Part shown: positions 42,434 to 51,118 of the stretch, one piece after another
Layout of the letters: each line of letters starts with the position of its first letter
Position numbering within the stretch: position 1 is the stretch's first letter
DNA from: an uncultured Prevotellaceae bacterium
GTDB lineage: Bacteria > Bacteroidota > Bacteroidia > Bacteroidales > Bacteroidaceae
Assembly: GCA_900313235.1 (NCBI GenBank)
Contig: OMQN01000005.1
Coordinates: forward strand, 16,879-80,878
Direction of reading: 5' to 3'
DNA: 64,000 bases
The notes under the pieces: generated by a model
The model's database searches: none
Told to the model about the DNA's origin: nothing
The model's input: only the letters and a program-made list of their open reading frames with translations
Made by a program: the position numbers and the translations under genes

Positions 42434-43154
42434 TTAATAGACTTTCTTAGAAAGGATGCCTGCCTGTGTGGTCTTCAGGAAGTCGACGATATGGTCAATC
42501 TGTGGACCTGAGGGCACCTGTTCCTCAATCTGCAGGATGGTATCAAAGAGAGAGCTACTGCCATTGAATACCAGACGATAGGCGTTGGCAATGTGCTTGA
42601 GCACCTTCTCGTCAACACCGTGCTGGCGACCAACAGCGAAGTTCACACCACCATATTGTCCTTTCTTGGTAGCAATAATATAAGGTGGGATATCCTCAGA
42701 GAAGGTAGTACCAGCCTGAATCATGGAACCCTCTCCCACTCGCGTCTTGGCATTCTCGATGACGCTGGAAGAGAAGATGACATAGTCCTCGATGATGCAG
42801 TCGCCGGCAATCTTTGTACCGTAGCCAAAGACGCAGCAGTTGCCCACCTTGGTATCATGCGAGATGTGAGCACCCTCCATCAGCACGTTCTCATTACCAA
42901 TCACTGTCTGTCCACCAGTATGGGTGGCACGGTTGATGACGACATTCTCACGGATGACATTGCCGTCGCCGATGATACATTCCGACTTCTCGCCACGGAA
43001 CTCGAAGTCCGCAGATGCTGACAAAGGGGAAGATGATACACCCATCACCTATCTCTACATCGTCTTCGATATAAGCGAAGGGGAATATCTTTACGTTGTC
43101 GCCGATTTTGGCCTTTGGACTTACCTCGGCTTTTGGACTTATTTCGCTTGCCAT
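42434..43154 (-). pseudogene. lpxA: lpxA-like UDP-N-acetylglucosamine acyltransferase, frameshifted with internal deletion
   Basis: Two frames encode parts of one hexapeptide-repeat acyltransferase. The N-terminal frame (from 43154) gives MASEISPKAEVSPKAKIGDN and KIFPFAYIEDDVEIGDGCIIFPFVS. The C-terminal frame (to 42434) gives DFEFRGEKSECIIGDGNVIRENVVINRATHTGG and the helical tail. Compared with the LpxA pattern I recall, about 22-24 residues (one to two coils of the left-handed helix) plus a frame are missing at about 43015-43040. LpxA starts lipid A synthesis and is normally essential, so this is probably a second paralogue that has been inactivated, unless the joint is an assembly error. 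Confidence 0.8.
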
Positions 43155-43167
43155 AACTATTTATTTA

Positions 43168-43222
43168 TGCTGTTTGCTATTAGTTGTTGGCTATTGACAC
43201 TGCTAAATGCCAACAGCCAACA
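43168..43222. repeat. inverted GTTGGC/GCCAAC words between efflux operon and lpxA-like gene
   Basis: The interval carries AGTTGTTGGCTATTGACA and, inverted, TGCCAACAGCCAACAGTC. The same GCCAACA word is reiterated in the tRNA nucleotidyltransferase gene. It could form a weak hairpin after the efflux operon. Confidence 0.5.
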
Positions 43223-43230
43223 GTCTGATT

Positions 43231-44622
43231 TTATTTTCCGCCTCCTCCAAGAGCCGTATACAGTGATACCACTGCCTGCATCTTGTTGAAGTCATCAGTA
43301 ATCTTAGTGAGCTGAGCGCTGAGCAGCTGACTCTGGGCAGTCAACACCTCCAAGTAGCTGGTACCACTGCTCTGATAGAGTGCACGGGTGTCCTCGACAT
43401 TCTTGGTCAGAATCTCTATACGTTCCTTCTCCAGCTTCGAGTTTTCATCATAGCCATTGTAGTTGACCAATGCGTTAGACACCTCGTTGCCTGCCTGCAG
43501 AATGCTGTTCTGCCAGGTATTGAAGGCCTGCTCATACTTCATCTTCGACACCTTCAGATTGGCCGTCAGAGCGCCACGCATGAAGATGGGCTGAGTGAGT
43601 GAGCCAAACAATGTGGTGAGCCACTTGCCTGGTGTCAGCGCACCATTGCTGTTGGTAAATGATGCCGAAGCGCCGATGGTGACAGAAGGATAGAACTGCG
43701 AACGGGCAGTCTGGACATCGTGGAAACAAGAAGCCAGCTGCATCTCTGCACGGTGTACGTCGGGGCGGTTCTGCAGCAGCGCCACACCAACACCCGTAGA
43801 GAACTCCGTAGGCAGCGACTGGGCCTCCAGCGTAGAGCGGGACACCTGCTGACCTGCACGGCCGATGAGCAGACAGAGGGCATTCTCCGTAGCACGTATC
43901 TGGCGACGGAAGTCGTTGGCCTGTGTCTGGGTAGACAGATAGGCAGCCTGTGCACTCTGCACACTGGTAGAGCGCATGCGGCCCAGCTGGTACTGCAACT
44001 GCATCATCTCCCAGGTTTCCTTGGCCATATTACCCATCTCAGTGACAATGCCCAGCTGCTTGTCCAGCATCAACAGGGTATAGTAGGCATTGGCAATGCC
44101 GCTGACCACCTGTGCACGGACAGCCATCTGATAGTCTTTCATGGCTAACAGCTGCATCTGGGTAGAACGCTTCTGCGACAGGATGTTGCCGAAGAGGTCG
44201 AGTGTCCAACTGGCAGTGACAGGCAAAGAATAAGACTTGGTGGTCACTGACGGGTCGGTATAGAGTGTAGAGATGGTACCCATCGGATTGTTACCGCCAA
44301 TGGTAACAGCAGGCAGGAATGCCAGCTTAGCGGCTTTCAGCATGGTCTCATACATCTCGACGTTGAGGGCAGCATTCTGCAGGTTGGCATTGTGCGACAG
44401 ACCCTCCTCGATGAGCGCCTGCAGCTGCGGGTCCGTGAAGACGCTACGCCACGGCAGGTTGCCAAAGGAGGCAGTATCCTGTACAGCCAGCGTGTCACGG
44501 TCAGACAGTACATCACGAATGAGTCCCTGTGTCTCTACAGTCTCCGGACGCTCATACTTATTATATAGTCCGCAACTGCTCATAAGCAGTGATGCGGCAG
44601 CAAATATCATTAACTTCTTCAT
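43231..44622 (-). CDS. RND efflux outer-membrane lipoprotein (OprM/NodT type)
   Basis: A 463-residue TolC-like channel with a lipoprotein signal ending in LLMSSC. The two internal halves of helical hairpin type contain the usual segments WTLDLFGNILSQKRSTQMQL, ANAYYTLLMLDKQLG, LLIGRAGQQ, LLQNRPDVHRAEMQLAS and SSGTSYLEVLTAQSQLLSAQL. It forms the outer-membrane exit of the tripartite pump. It is last of the three genes (adaptor, permease, channel), only seven bases after the permease. Confidence 0.93.
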   Translation of the reverse strand: MKKLMIFAAASLLMSSCGLYNKYERPETVETQGLIRDVLSDRDTLAVQDTASFGNLPWRSVFTDPQLQALIEEGLSHNANLQNAALNVEMYETMLKAAKLAFLPAVTIGGNNPMGTISTLYTDPSVTTKSYSLPVTASWTLDLFGNILSQKRSTQMQLLAMKDYQMAVRAQVVSGIANAYYTLLMLDKQLGIVTEMGNMAKETWEMMQLQYQLGRMRSTSVQSAQAAYLSTQTQANDFRRQIRATENALCLLIGRAGQQVSRSTLEAQSLPTEFSTGVGVALLQNRPDVHRAEMQLASCFHDVQTARSQFYPSVTIGASASFTNSNGALTPGKWLTTLFGSLTQPIFMRGALTANLKVSKMKYEQAFNTWQNSILQAGNEVSNALVNYNGYDENSKLEKERIEILTKNVEDTRALYQSSGTSYLEVLTAQSQLLSAQLTKITDDFNKMQAVVSLYTALGGGGK

Positions 44623-44628
44623 AGTCTC

Positions 44629-47600
44629 TTATTTCTCTAATTCGTAATCCACAGGATGGTGTGCATACTGCGAAATCTCACTGGCCACGTCGACACCCTC
44701 CTCATCTTCGAACTTCATCGGAGAGAACTTCTCCTGCAAGCTCTGGAAGATAACGAAGAGACCGGGCACTACCAGCACCTGCAACAAGGTACCTATCAAC
44801 ATACCACCAACGGCAGCAGCACCCAGCGTCTGGTTACCATTCTTGCCGACGCCAGAGGCGAACATCATAGGCAACAGACCGACAACCATAGCCAGAGAGG
44901 TCATCAAGATAGGACGCAGACGGGCAGCGGCACCCAGCACGGCAGCCCATGAGATGGCCATACCCAGACGACGGCGCTCCAAGGCGAACTGTACGATAAG
45001 GATGGCGTTCTTAGCCAACAGACCAATCAGCATAATCAGTGAGATCTGCATATAGATATCGTTGGCGTGGCCAAAGAGTATCGTGAAGAGGAAACAGCCT
45101 GCCAGGCCGAAAGGTACAGAGAGCACTACTGACAACGGCAGGATGTATGACTCATACTGTGCTGACAGAATCAGGTAGATGAAGATGAAGCACAGCAAGA
45201 AGATTAGCGCCGTAGAGTTGGTAGCCTTAGCCTCCTCACGTGTCAGACCCTGATAGTCGTAGGTGTAACCCTGCGGCAGCATCTCGGCAGCAACTTCCTG
45301 GGCGGCCTTGATAGCCTCACCAGTAGAATAGCCGTTGGCCACTGTTGCCGTCACGTTGATAGACGTAAACAAATTGAAACGGTTGATGTTGCTGGGACCA
45401 TAGACACGCTCCATACGGCAGAACTCCTGAACGGGTGACATGCCTCCCGGAGTACGCACATAGATACTGTTCAACGACTCTGGTGTCATGCGGGTCTCTG
45501 GCAAGCCCTGTATCATGACACGGTACAGTTTACCGTAGGCGTTGAAGTTTGAAGCATACATACCACCATAGTATCCCTGCAAGGTTGAGAGAACCGTAGA
45601 GGGTGACACACCTGCCTGCTTACACTTGGCTACATCCATGTACAGCATGTACTGCGGATAGTTCGGGTTGTAAGAGGTCTGGGCTGTCTGGAACTCAGGA
45701 CGCTTGTTCAACTCAGCCAGATAGTCCTTGACGATGCCAAAGAACTTGTCCAGCGAACCACCCGTACGGTCCTGCATCACCAGCGATACACCACTGTTGG
45801 CAGAGAAGCCAGGAATCATAGGCGGTGCGAAGGCCAGGATCTGTGCATCCTTGATATGGGCTGTCTTGATAAATATCTGAGCAACGACACCCGTTGCGCT
45901 CTGCGGGTCGAGGAAGAAGCGGTAGATACCATCGCCCTGCCACAGTCCGCTGAGTTTCCAGAAGAATCCATGCTGGCGCTCAGAGAAAGGCTTCAGCTTA
46001 ATGATGAACGTAGCCTGGTCTGAACCAGAACCGGCAATGAAGTTATAACCCTGAATCTGCTCACGGTTCTGGATGGCCGGGTCAGCAGCCAAGATACTAT
46101 CCACCTGACTGACCACCTGCTTGGTACGTTCTACAGAGGTAGCTGGTGGCATAGAGATGGTACAGAACAGCGTACCCGTATCCTCGTCAGGTACCAGACC
46201 TGTCTTGGTGGTAAACATCAGTACTACCATTGCCACAACACCGAGAATGACGGTGCCAAGCACAGCGAGGGGCTTACGCACCAGTTTCTCTACCCTACCT
46301 TTATAGTTTCCTAAGAGTTTCTCGTAGGAAGTATTGAAGGACGTATGGAAGCGGTCAACGAGCGACATCTTTTTGGCATGTCCCTCGGCATCGTGCGGCT
46401 TCAGGAAGATAGCACACAGAGCAGGCGACAGTGTCAAGGCATTCAGTGCCGAGATGAAGATGCTGACAGCCATCGTCACACCGAACTCACGATAGAACGA
46501 ACCCGTCGTACCACCGATGAACGACACAGGAACGAACACTGAAGCCATCACCAGCGTAATAGAGATGATAGCACCGGAAATCTCGTTCATGGCGTCGATA
46601 GATGCCGTCAGTGCCGACTTATAGCCCTGGTCCAGTTTTGCATGGACAGCCTCAACAACCACGACGGCGTCGTCCACCACAATGGCAATAGCCAGCAGCA
46701 GAGCGGACAGCGTCAGCAGGTTGATAGAGAAGCCCATCACGCTGAGGAAGAAGAAGGTACCAATCAGCGACACAGGCACCGCAATCAGCGGGATGAGCGT
46801 AGAGCGCCAGTCCTGCAGGAACACGTAAATCACAATGAACACCAGGATAAGGGTGAACACCAGCGTGAAGACTACCTCCTCGATAGAGGCGTACAGGAAC
46901 TCTGTCACGTCATAGTTAATCTTATAAATCATGCCCGGCGGGAAGAGTTTAGACTGCTCTTCCAGTTCGGCCTTCACCTGCTTGGCAATTTCGTTAGCGT
47001 TAGAGCCAGCAATCTGCTGTACCATACCCAGCACAGAAGGCAGGTTGTTGTTCTTCATCGATACCGAGTACTGCTGACCACCGAGTTCAATCTTGGCCAC
47101 ATCCTTCAGCTTCAGCGTCTGTCCGCTGGCATCGCTGGAAATGATGATATTGCCAAACTCTTCGGCAGTCTTCAGTCGACCGGTATAGCGCATAGAATAC
47201 TCGTAAGCCACATTAGACTGTTCGCCGAAAGAACCTGGAGCAGCCTCGATGTTCTGCTCAGCCAGCACGGCACTGATGTCACTTGGCATCAGCTTATACT
47301 GCTTCATCACGTCCGGCTTCAGCCAGATACGCATAGAGTAGGTCTTCAGACCTGGCGACTGCACGTCACCGACACCCTGGATACGCTTGATGGCTGGGAT
47401 GATGTTAATGTTGTTATAGTTCGTCAGGAACTCGTCATCGTAGCGTCCGTCAGAGGTCAGCGTGAACATGATGACCTGAGAAGTCTGACGCTTCTGCACC
47501 GTCACACCAATACGCGTTACCTCGGCAGGCAACAGAGCCTGAGCCTGCTGTACGCGGTTCTGTACGTTAACGGCACACATATCGGGGTTCATACCCTGGC

Positions 47601-47883
47601 GGAACAGCACACTGATCTGTGCAGAACCGGCACCAGCGGTAGACGAGATATAATCCATACCTTCCACACCATTGATACTCTCCTCCAACGGCGTGATGAC
47701 CGAGTTCTTTACGGTCTCTGCATCGGCACCAGGATAGCTGGTCCACACCGCTACCGTAGGTGGTGCGATGTTAGGGTACTGCTCAATAGGCAGCGATACC
47801 AGGCCGATGAAACCCAGCAAGACGATGAGGATAGAAATCACCGTTGACAATACCGGGCGTTTGATAAAATTCGTAAAAGTCAT
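44629..47883 (-). CDS. RND multidrug efflux permease (AcrB/HAE1 family)
   Basis: A 1084-residue inner-membrane proton-driven transporter. Twelve helices and two large periplasmic loops are arranged as in AcrB. Motifs include IKRPVLSTVISILIVLLGF, QYPNIAPPTVAVWTSYPGA, the proton-relay region AIVVDDAVVVVEAVHA and GLLAKNAILIVQFALERR, and DEDTGTLFCTISMPPATS. Likely substrates are hydrophobic drugs, bile salts or detergents. The C-terminus (after VIFQSLQEKF) is acidic. The start is 50 bases after the adaptor gene, in an interval of reiterated TTGACAATTTACAA words. Confidence 0.95.
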   Translation of the reverse strand: MTFTNFIKRPVLSTVISILIVLLGFIGLVSLPIEQYPNIAPPTVAVWTSYPGADAETVKNSVITPLEESINGVEGMDYISSTAGAGSAQISVLFRQGMNPDMCAVNVQNRVQQAQALLPAEVTRIGVTVQKRQTSQVIMFTLTSDGRYDDEFLTNYNNINIIPAIKRIQGVGDVQSPGLKTYSMRIWLKPDVMKQYKLMPSDISAVLAEQNIEAAPGSFGEQSNVAYEYSMRYTGRLKTAEEFGNIIISSDASGQTLKLKDVAKIELGGQQYSVSMKNNNLPSVLGMVQQIAGSNANEIAKQVKAELEEQSKLFPPGMIYKINYDVTEFLYASIEEVVFTLVFTLILVFIVIYVFLQDWRSTLIPLIAVPVSLIGTFFFLSVMGFSINLLTLSALLLAIAIVVDDAVVVVEAVHAKLDQGYKSALTASIDAMNEISGAIISITLVMASVFVPVSFIGGTTGSFYREFGVTMAVSIFISALNALTLSPALCAIFLKPHDAEGHAKKMSLVDRFHTSFNTSYEKLLGNYKGRVEKLVRKPLAVLGTVILGVVAMVVLMFTTKTGLVPDEDTGTLFCTISMPPATSVERTKQVVSQVDSILAADPAIQNREQIQGYNFIAGSGSDQATFIIKLKPFSERQHGFFWKLSGLWQGDGIYRFFLDPQSATGVVAQIFIKTAHIKDAQILAFAPPMIPGFSANSGVSLVMQDRTGGSLDKFFGIVKDYLAELNKRPEFQTAQTSYNPNYPQYMLYMDVAKCKQAGVSPSTVLSTLQGYYGGMYASNFNAYGKLYRVMIQGLPETRMTPESLNSIYVRTPGGMSPVQEFCRMERVYGPSNINRFNLFTSINVTATVANGYSTGEAIKAAQEVAAEMLPQGYTYDYQGLTREEAKATNSTALIFLLCFIFIYLILSAQYESYILPLSVVLSVPFGLAGCFLFTILFGHANDIYMQISLIMLIGLLAKNAILIVQFALERRRLGMAISWAAVLGAAARLRPILMTSLAMVVGLLPMMFASGVGKNGNQTLGAAAVGGMLIGTLLQVLVVPGLFVIFQSLQEKFSPMKFEDEEGVDVASEISQYAHHPVDYELEK

Positions 47884-47886
47884 ATT

Positions 47887-47933
47887 AATTTACTATTTGA
47901 CAATTTACAATTTACTAATTGACAATTTACAAT
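47887..47933. repeat. reiterated TTGACAATTTACAATTTAC words between adaptor and permease genes
   Basis: The gap consists almost only of near-tandem TTTGACAATTTACAATTTAC units of about 19-21 bases in two copies. It may mark an insertion or slippage hotspot. No terminator is evident. Confidence 0.65.
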
Positions 47934-49094
47934 TTATTTCTTCATTGCACCTACGATGTCACCAGCAGACATAGCCTTTGCCTGCTCGGAGATCTTCTGC
48001 TGATAGCGCTCAGGGGTGATGGGTACAATCTCCATGCCGTCGTTCAACTTGGTGATACCATTGGTCACATACTTGTCACCAGCCTTCAGACCACCAGTAA
48101 CGACATAGTTGTTGCCGTCGTTGTGCGAGTCGACCTGAATTTCGGTGTACTTCACCTTATTATCTTTAGTAAGCGTGTAGACGAACTTCTTGTTCTGCAC
48201 CTCAGAGACACAGCTCAGCGGAACAATGATGACGTTAGAGCTGACACGCGGGATGATAATGGTTCCTGTAGCACCACTCTTGAGTATCTTCTCAGGATTA
48301 GCGAAAGAGGCAATCAGTTGTACAGAACCCGTAGCGGCATCGATAACACCGCTCATTTTACTGATGGTACCCTCGCTGCCATAGATGCTACCATCGGCCA
48401 ACTGCAACTTAACGGAAGGCAGCGAAGCCAGACCCTTCTGAGAGATGACCATAGCCTCTTTCTCCGTCACAGAGAAATAAGCCTCCATAGACGAGATGTT
48501 TGAAACGGTCGTCAAGACGTTAGAAGCGCTAACCAGTGCACCTTTCTTGAAAGGCAGCGTACCTACGACACCTGCGGCGGGCGACTTCACGTAGCAGTAG
48601 CTCAGCGCCTCCTTGGCAGAAGCCAGTGCAGCCTGGGCCTGGGCCAACTGGGCCTGGGCAGACTCGAAGGTGTTCTGAGAAGTCTTCAACTCGTAGTCAC
48701 CAATGACCTTCTTCTCATGCAACTGCTGGCTGTTCTCATAGGTCAGCTTGGCAGTATTACACTGCTGCTGGGCAGCGTTGACAGCTGCCTGAGCCTGACG
48801 CACCTGAGCCTGATAGGTCTCGTTATCAATAACAAAAAGTACCTGACCGGCACTAACGGTCTGTCCTTCTTTCACATTAATCTGAGTCAGGAATCCCTGA
48901 GCCTTCGGACGAATCTCCACGTCCTGAACACCCTTAATAGAGGCAGGATAGGTGCTCTGCATATCTGCATTCGACTCACCAGCAGTAGTCACGGGAAATT
49001 CATTGTCGCCAAATGTCGGGCGGCCACCGCCACCACCACACGAGACAAGTGTTGCAGCAACGGCTGCAATCATAACAATTTTCTTCATTTTCAT
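47934..49094 (-). CDS. RND efflux periplasmic adaptor (membrane fusion lipoprotein)
   Basis: A 386-residue protein with a lipoprotein signal ending in TLVSC, then a Gly-rich stretch. The order is a beta-barrel/lipoyl half (QGFLTQINVKEGQTVSAGQVLFVID), a long alpha-hairpin with Ala/Gln repeats (about 95-175), the second lipoyl half (SPAAGVVGTLPFKKGALVS) and the C-terminal barrel. It bridges the permease and outer-membrane channel. First gene of the efflux operon, preceded by a promoter box and a palindromic operator-like site. Confidence 0.93.
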   Translation of the reverse strand: MKMKKIVMIAAVAATLVSCGGGGGRPTFGDNEFPVTTAGESNADMQSTYPASIKGVQDVEIRPKAQGFLTQINVKEGQTVSAGQVLFVIDNETYQAQVRQAQAAVNAAQQQCNTAKLTYENSQQLHEKKVIGDYELKTSQNTFESAQAQLAQAQAALASAKEALSYCYVKSPAAGVVGTLPFKKGALVSASNVLTTVSNISSMEAYFSVTEKEAMVISQKGLASLPSVKLQLADGSIYGSEGTISKMSGVIDAATGSVQLIASFANPEKILKSGATGTIIIPRVSSNVIIVPLSCVSEVQNKKFVYTLTKDNKVKYTEIQVDSHNDGNNYVVTGGLKAGDKYVTNGITKLNDGMEIVPITPERYQQKISEQAKAMSAGDIVGAMKK

Positions 49095-49161
49095 ACTATT
49101 TATTTATTCGAATAATGCTTTTTATAGAAAACTCGCACACAGTGTTTGAGTTTTCATCGTG

Positions 49162-49203
49162 CAAAAGTAGCAAAAATAATCCTATTCTATATCAATGATA
49201 TAG
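49162..49203 (-). promoter_or_regulatory. efflux operon promoter with palindromic operator candidate
   Basis: A minus-strand TACTTTTG -7 box (49162-49169) is followed upstream by a 7-bp palindrome CTATATC-AAT-GATATAG (49187-49203), within a longer imperfect dyad extending to about 49209. The dyad covers the expected -33 position, so a repressor bound there would block transcription. No TetR/MarR gene is adjacent. Confidence 0.6.
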
Positions 49204-49228
49204 GATATTACACCAATTTTAACAAAGT

Positions 49229-50719
49229 TTAGTTTGTTTTCAGTCCCATCTGTGCAGCCTTTTCCAACAGCAGCTGCATCAACGGCTCACGCTCGTTCTC
49301 CACCTTGTTGTCCAAGACAGCATCCTTGAGGTACTGTTTCAGCACGCCCACCTCGCGGGACGGCTGCAGATGAAACAGTTCCATAATCTCGTTACCGTCG
49401 ATGACGGGCTGCAACAGTCGCTTGTAGTCCTTCACCTGCAGGTCGGCAAGCTTTTCGCGAACCATTCGGAAGTTCTCCAGGAACATCTTCTTCTTGACCT
49501 CGTTCTTGCTGGTGATGTCAGCTTCACAGAGCGTCATCAGGTCGTCGATGTCGTCGCCGGCATCGTTGAGCAGACGGCGCACGGCAGAGTCGGTTACCTC
49601 ACTGTCAGCAATGACCTGAGGGCGCATGTGCAGGTCGACCATCTTCTGCACATACTTCATCTCGGCACCCATCGGCAACTTCAGTCGGCGGAAGATGGCA
49701 GGCACCTGTCTGGCACCTATCATGTTATGGTTATGGAATGTCCAGCCAATGCCTGGTTCCCAGCGTTTCGACTTGGTCTTACCGATGTCGTGCAACAGGG
49801 CTGCCCAGCGGAGCCATAATTGGCTGTTGGCTGTTGGCTGTTGGCTTTTAGCCACATTTTCCAGCACCTCCAGGGTATGGTAGAAGTTGTTCTTATGGGC
49901 ACGGCCATCACGTTTCTCCACGATATCCAGGGCAGCCAGCTCGGGCAGTATAATCTGCAGCAAGCCAGAGCGTTGCAGATAATCAAAGCCAGTGCTGGGG
50001 TGTGGTGCCAGCATGATTTTATTGAGTTCTACCTCGATACGTTCACCACTGACAATCTTGATGCGGTCAGCCATCCTACTGAGGGCATCAAACGTCTCCT
50101 CTTCTATCTGGAAATTCAGCTGGGTGGCAAAACGAATGCAACGCATCATGCGCAGCGGGTCGTCAGAGAATGTCACCTCCGGATCCAACGGGGTGGCAAT
50201 GATGCCGTCCTCCAAATCGGCAATGCCGTTGAAGGGGTCCACCAATTCTCCGAAACGTTTGTTATTCAGACAGATGGCCATGGCGTTGATGGTAAAGTCA
50301 CGACGATTCTGGTCGTCCTCCAACGTACCATCTTCCACAATGGGCTTTCGCGAGTCGTGGCTATAGCTCTCCTTGCGAGCACCCACAAATTCTACTTCGA
50401 GGCTGTTGGCTATTGGCTGTTGGCTGTTGGCTGTTGGCTGTTGGCTGTTGGCAACCTTCACCTGGGCGGTACCGAAATTGCGAAACACAGAGAGGTGTGC
50501 CTTCTTGCCCAGCCGTTTCTTCAACGCCTCTGCAACAGCAATACCACTGCCTACCACAACTACATCGATGTCGTTGGACGGCCGCTCCAGGAAGATGTCG
50601 CGCACATAGCCTCCTACGACATAGCACTCCACCCCCATCTCGTCGGCTACATCACCAATGAGGTGGAAGATATCTTGATCAAGAATTTTTGCTAATGCCT
50701 CGTCTGAATACAGTTTCAT
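49229..50719 (-). CDS. cca: CCA-adding tRNA nucleotidyltransferase with HD domain
   Basis: A 496-residue nucleotidyltransferase. The head domain has VGGYVRDIFLERPSNDIDVVVVG (G-x-VRD and the DxD metal pair), then RRDFTINAMA and a neck region (RMMRCIRFATQL). The HD domain follows, with WAALLHDIGKTKSKRW. It adds or repairs the tRNA CCA end. Two Gln/Pro/Asn/Ser/Thr-rich insertions, near residues 98-112 and 297-305, are encoded by reiterated 7-base units and are absent from what I recall of the family. The start lies 6 bases from a -7 box. Confidence 0.9.
   Translation of the reverse strand: MKLYSDEALAKILDQDIFHLIGDVADEMGVECYVVGGYVRDIFLERPSNDIDVVVVGSGIAVAEALKKRLGKKAHLSVFRNFGTAQVKVANSQQPTANSQQPIANSLEVEFVGARKESYSHDSRKPIVEDGTLEDDQNRRDFTINAMAICLNNKRFGELVDPFNGIADLEDGIIATPLDPEVTFSDDPLRMMRCIRFATQLNFQIEEETFDALSRMADRIKIVSGERIEVELNKIMLAPHPSTGFDYLQRSGLLQIILPELAALDIVEKRDGRAHKNNFYHTLEVLENVAKSQQPTANSQLWLRWAALLHDIGKTKSKRWEPGIGWTFHNHNMIGARQVPAIFRRLKLPMGAEMKYVQKMVDLHMRPQVIADSEVTDSAVRRLLNDAGDDIDDLMTLCEADITSKNEVKKKMFLENFRMVREKLADLQVKDYKRLLQPVIDGNEIMELFHLQPSREVGVLKQYLKDAVLDNKVENEREPLMQLLLEKAAQMGLKTN
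49820..49847. repeat. 7-base tandem repeat (TTGGCTG), C-terminal copy in cca
   Basis: Three or so copies of TTGGCTG in plus orientation encode a short Ser-Gln-Gln-Pro-Thr-Ala-Asn stretch in cca. Confidence 0.8.
50401..50452. repeat. 7-base tandem repeat (TTGGCTG), N-terminal copy in cca
   Basis: About seven near-perfect units encode a repeated 7-residue Pro-Thr-Ala-Asn-Ser-Gln-Gln unit between the nucleotidyltransferase head motifs. Three DNA units (21 bases) make one protein unit, so the frame is kept only for copy changes in steps of three. Confidence 0.85.
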
Positions 50720-50724
50720 GGGTG

Positions 50725-50783
50725 CAAAATTACTAAAAAAATATGAATTATGCTCAGTTATTATGAATTATTTTGTAACTTTG
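50725..50783. promoter_or_regulatory. divergent -7 boxes cca / small lipoprotein gene
   Basis: Minus-strand TAATTTTG (50725-50732) faces cca. Plus-strand TAACTTTG (50776-50783) faces the small lipoprotein gene. This is the same mirror-image layout seen at the other divergent promoters of the window. Confidence 0.6.
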
Positions 50784-50792
50784 CACTCGCAA

Positions 50793-51077
50793 ATGAAAAA
50801 ATATGTAGTCATACTGGTAGTAGTGGCAGGACTGATGGCCTGTGGGCATGGTCGCCAAAAGGAGGTGGAACAGTTCAGGATGAAGGTGCGTTCGCAGTTT
50901 CTGGAGGAGAAACTGGCGGAGGCTCAGCAGGAGCTGGCACGCACAGACAGCATCATGCAGCTGCGCAGTGGCAGCACGGACTCCACGCCAGGTTACCAAG
51001 ACTCACTGGAACTGGCTGCCGACGTGCAGGGTGCCCAGATTCGCTACATCCACAAGAAGCAGAAAGAGATACAATAA
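50793..51077 (+). CDS. small lipoprotein, unknown function
   Basis: This 94-residue protein has a lipoprotein signal MKKYVVILVVVAGLMAC, then a charged coiled-coil stretch (EVEQFRMKVRSQFLEEKLAEAQQELARTDSI) and a Ser/Thr-rich tail ending in HKKQKEIQ. The coiled coil suggests it binds another envelope protein. I do not recognise the family. The start follows a -7 box by nine bases, and the longer upstream frame crosses the promoter and is rejected. Confidence 0.75.
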   Translation: MKKYVVILVVVAGLMACGHGRQKEVEQFRMKVRSQFLEEKLAEAQQELARTDSIMQLRSGSTDSTPGYQDSLELAADVQGAQIRYIHKKQKEIQ

Positions 51078-51101
51078 TTTGGTGGTTTCAACGGAAATTT
51101 G

Positions 51102-51109
51102 TAATTTTG
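51102..51109 (+). promoter_or_regulatory. -7 promoter box (TAATTTTG) of DUF1599 gene
   Basis: TAATTTTG ends nine bases before the ATG at 51119. It is preceded by GGAAATTTG, so the local context resembles the other boxes. Confidence 0.6.
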
Positions 51110-51118
51110 CACCGAATT

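Noticed and set aside
46642-47847. 401-codon plus-strand frame opposite the efflux permease
   Set aside because: Antisense shadow; composition (His/Arg/Gln-rich) is not protein-like.
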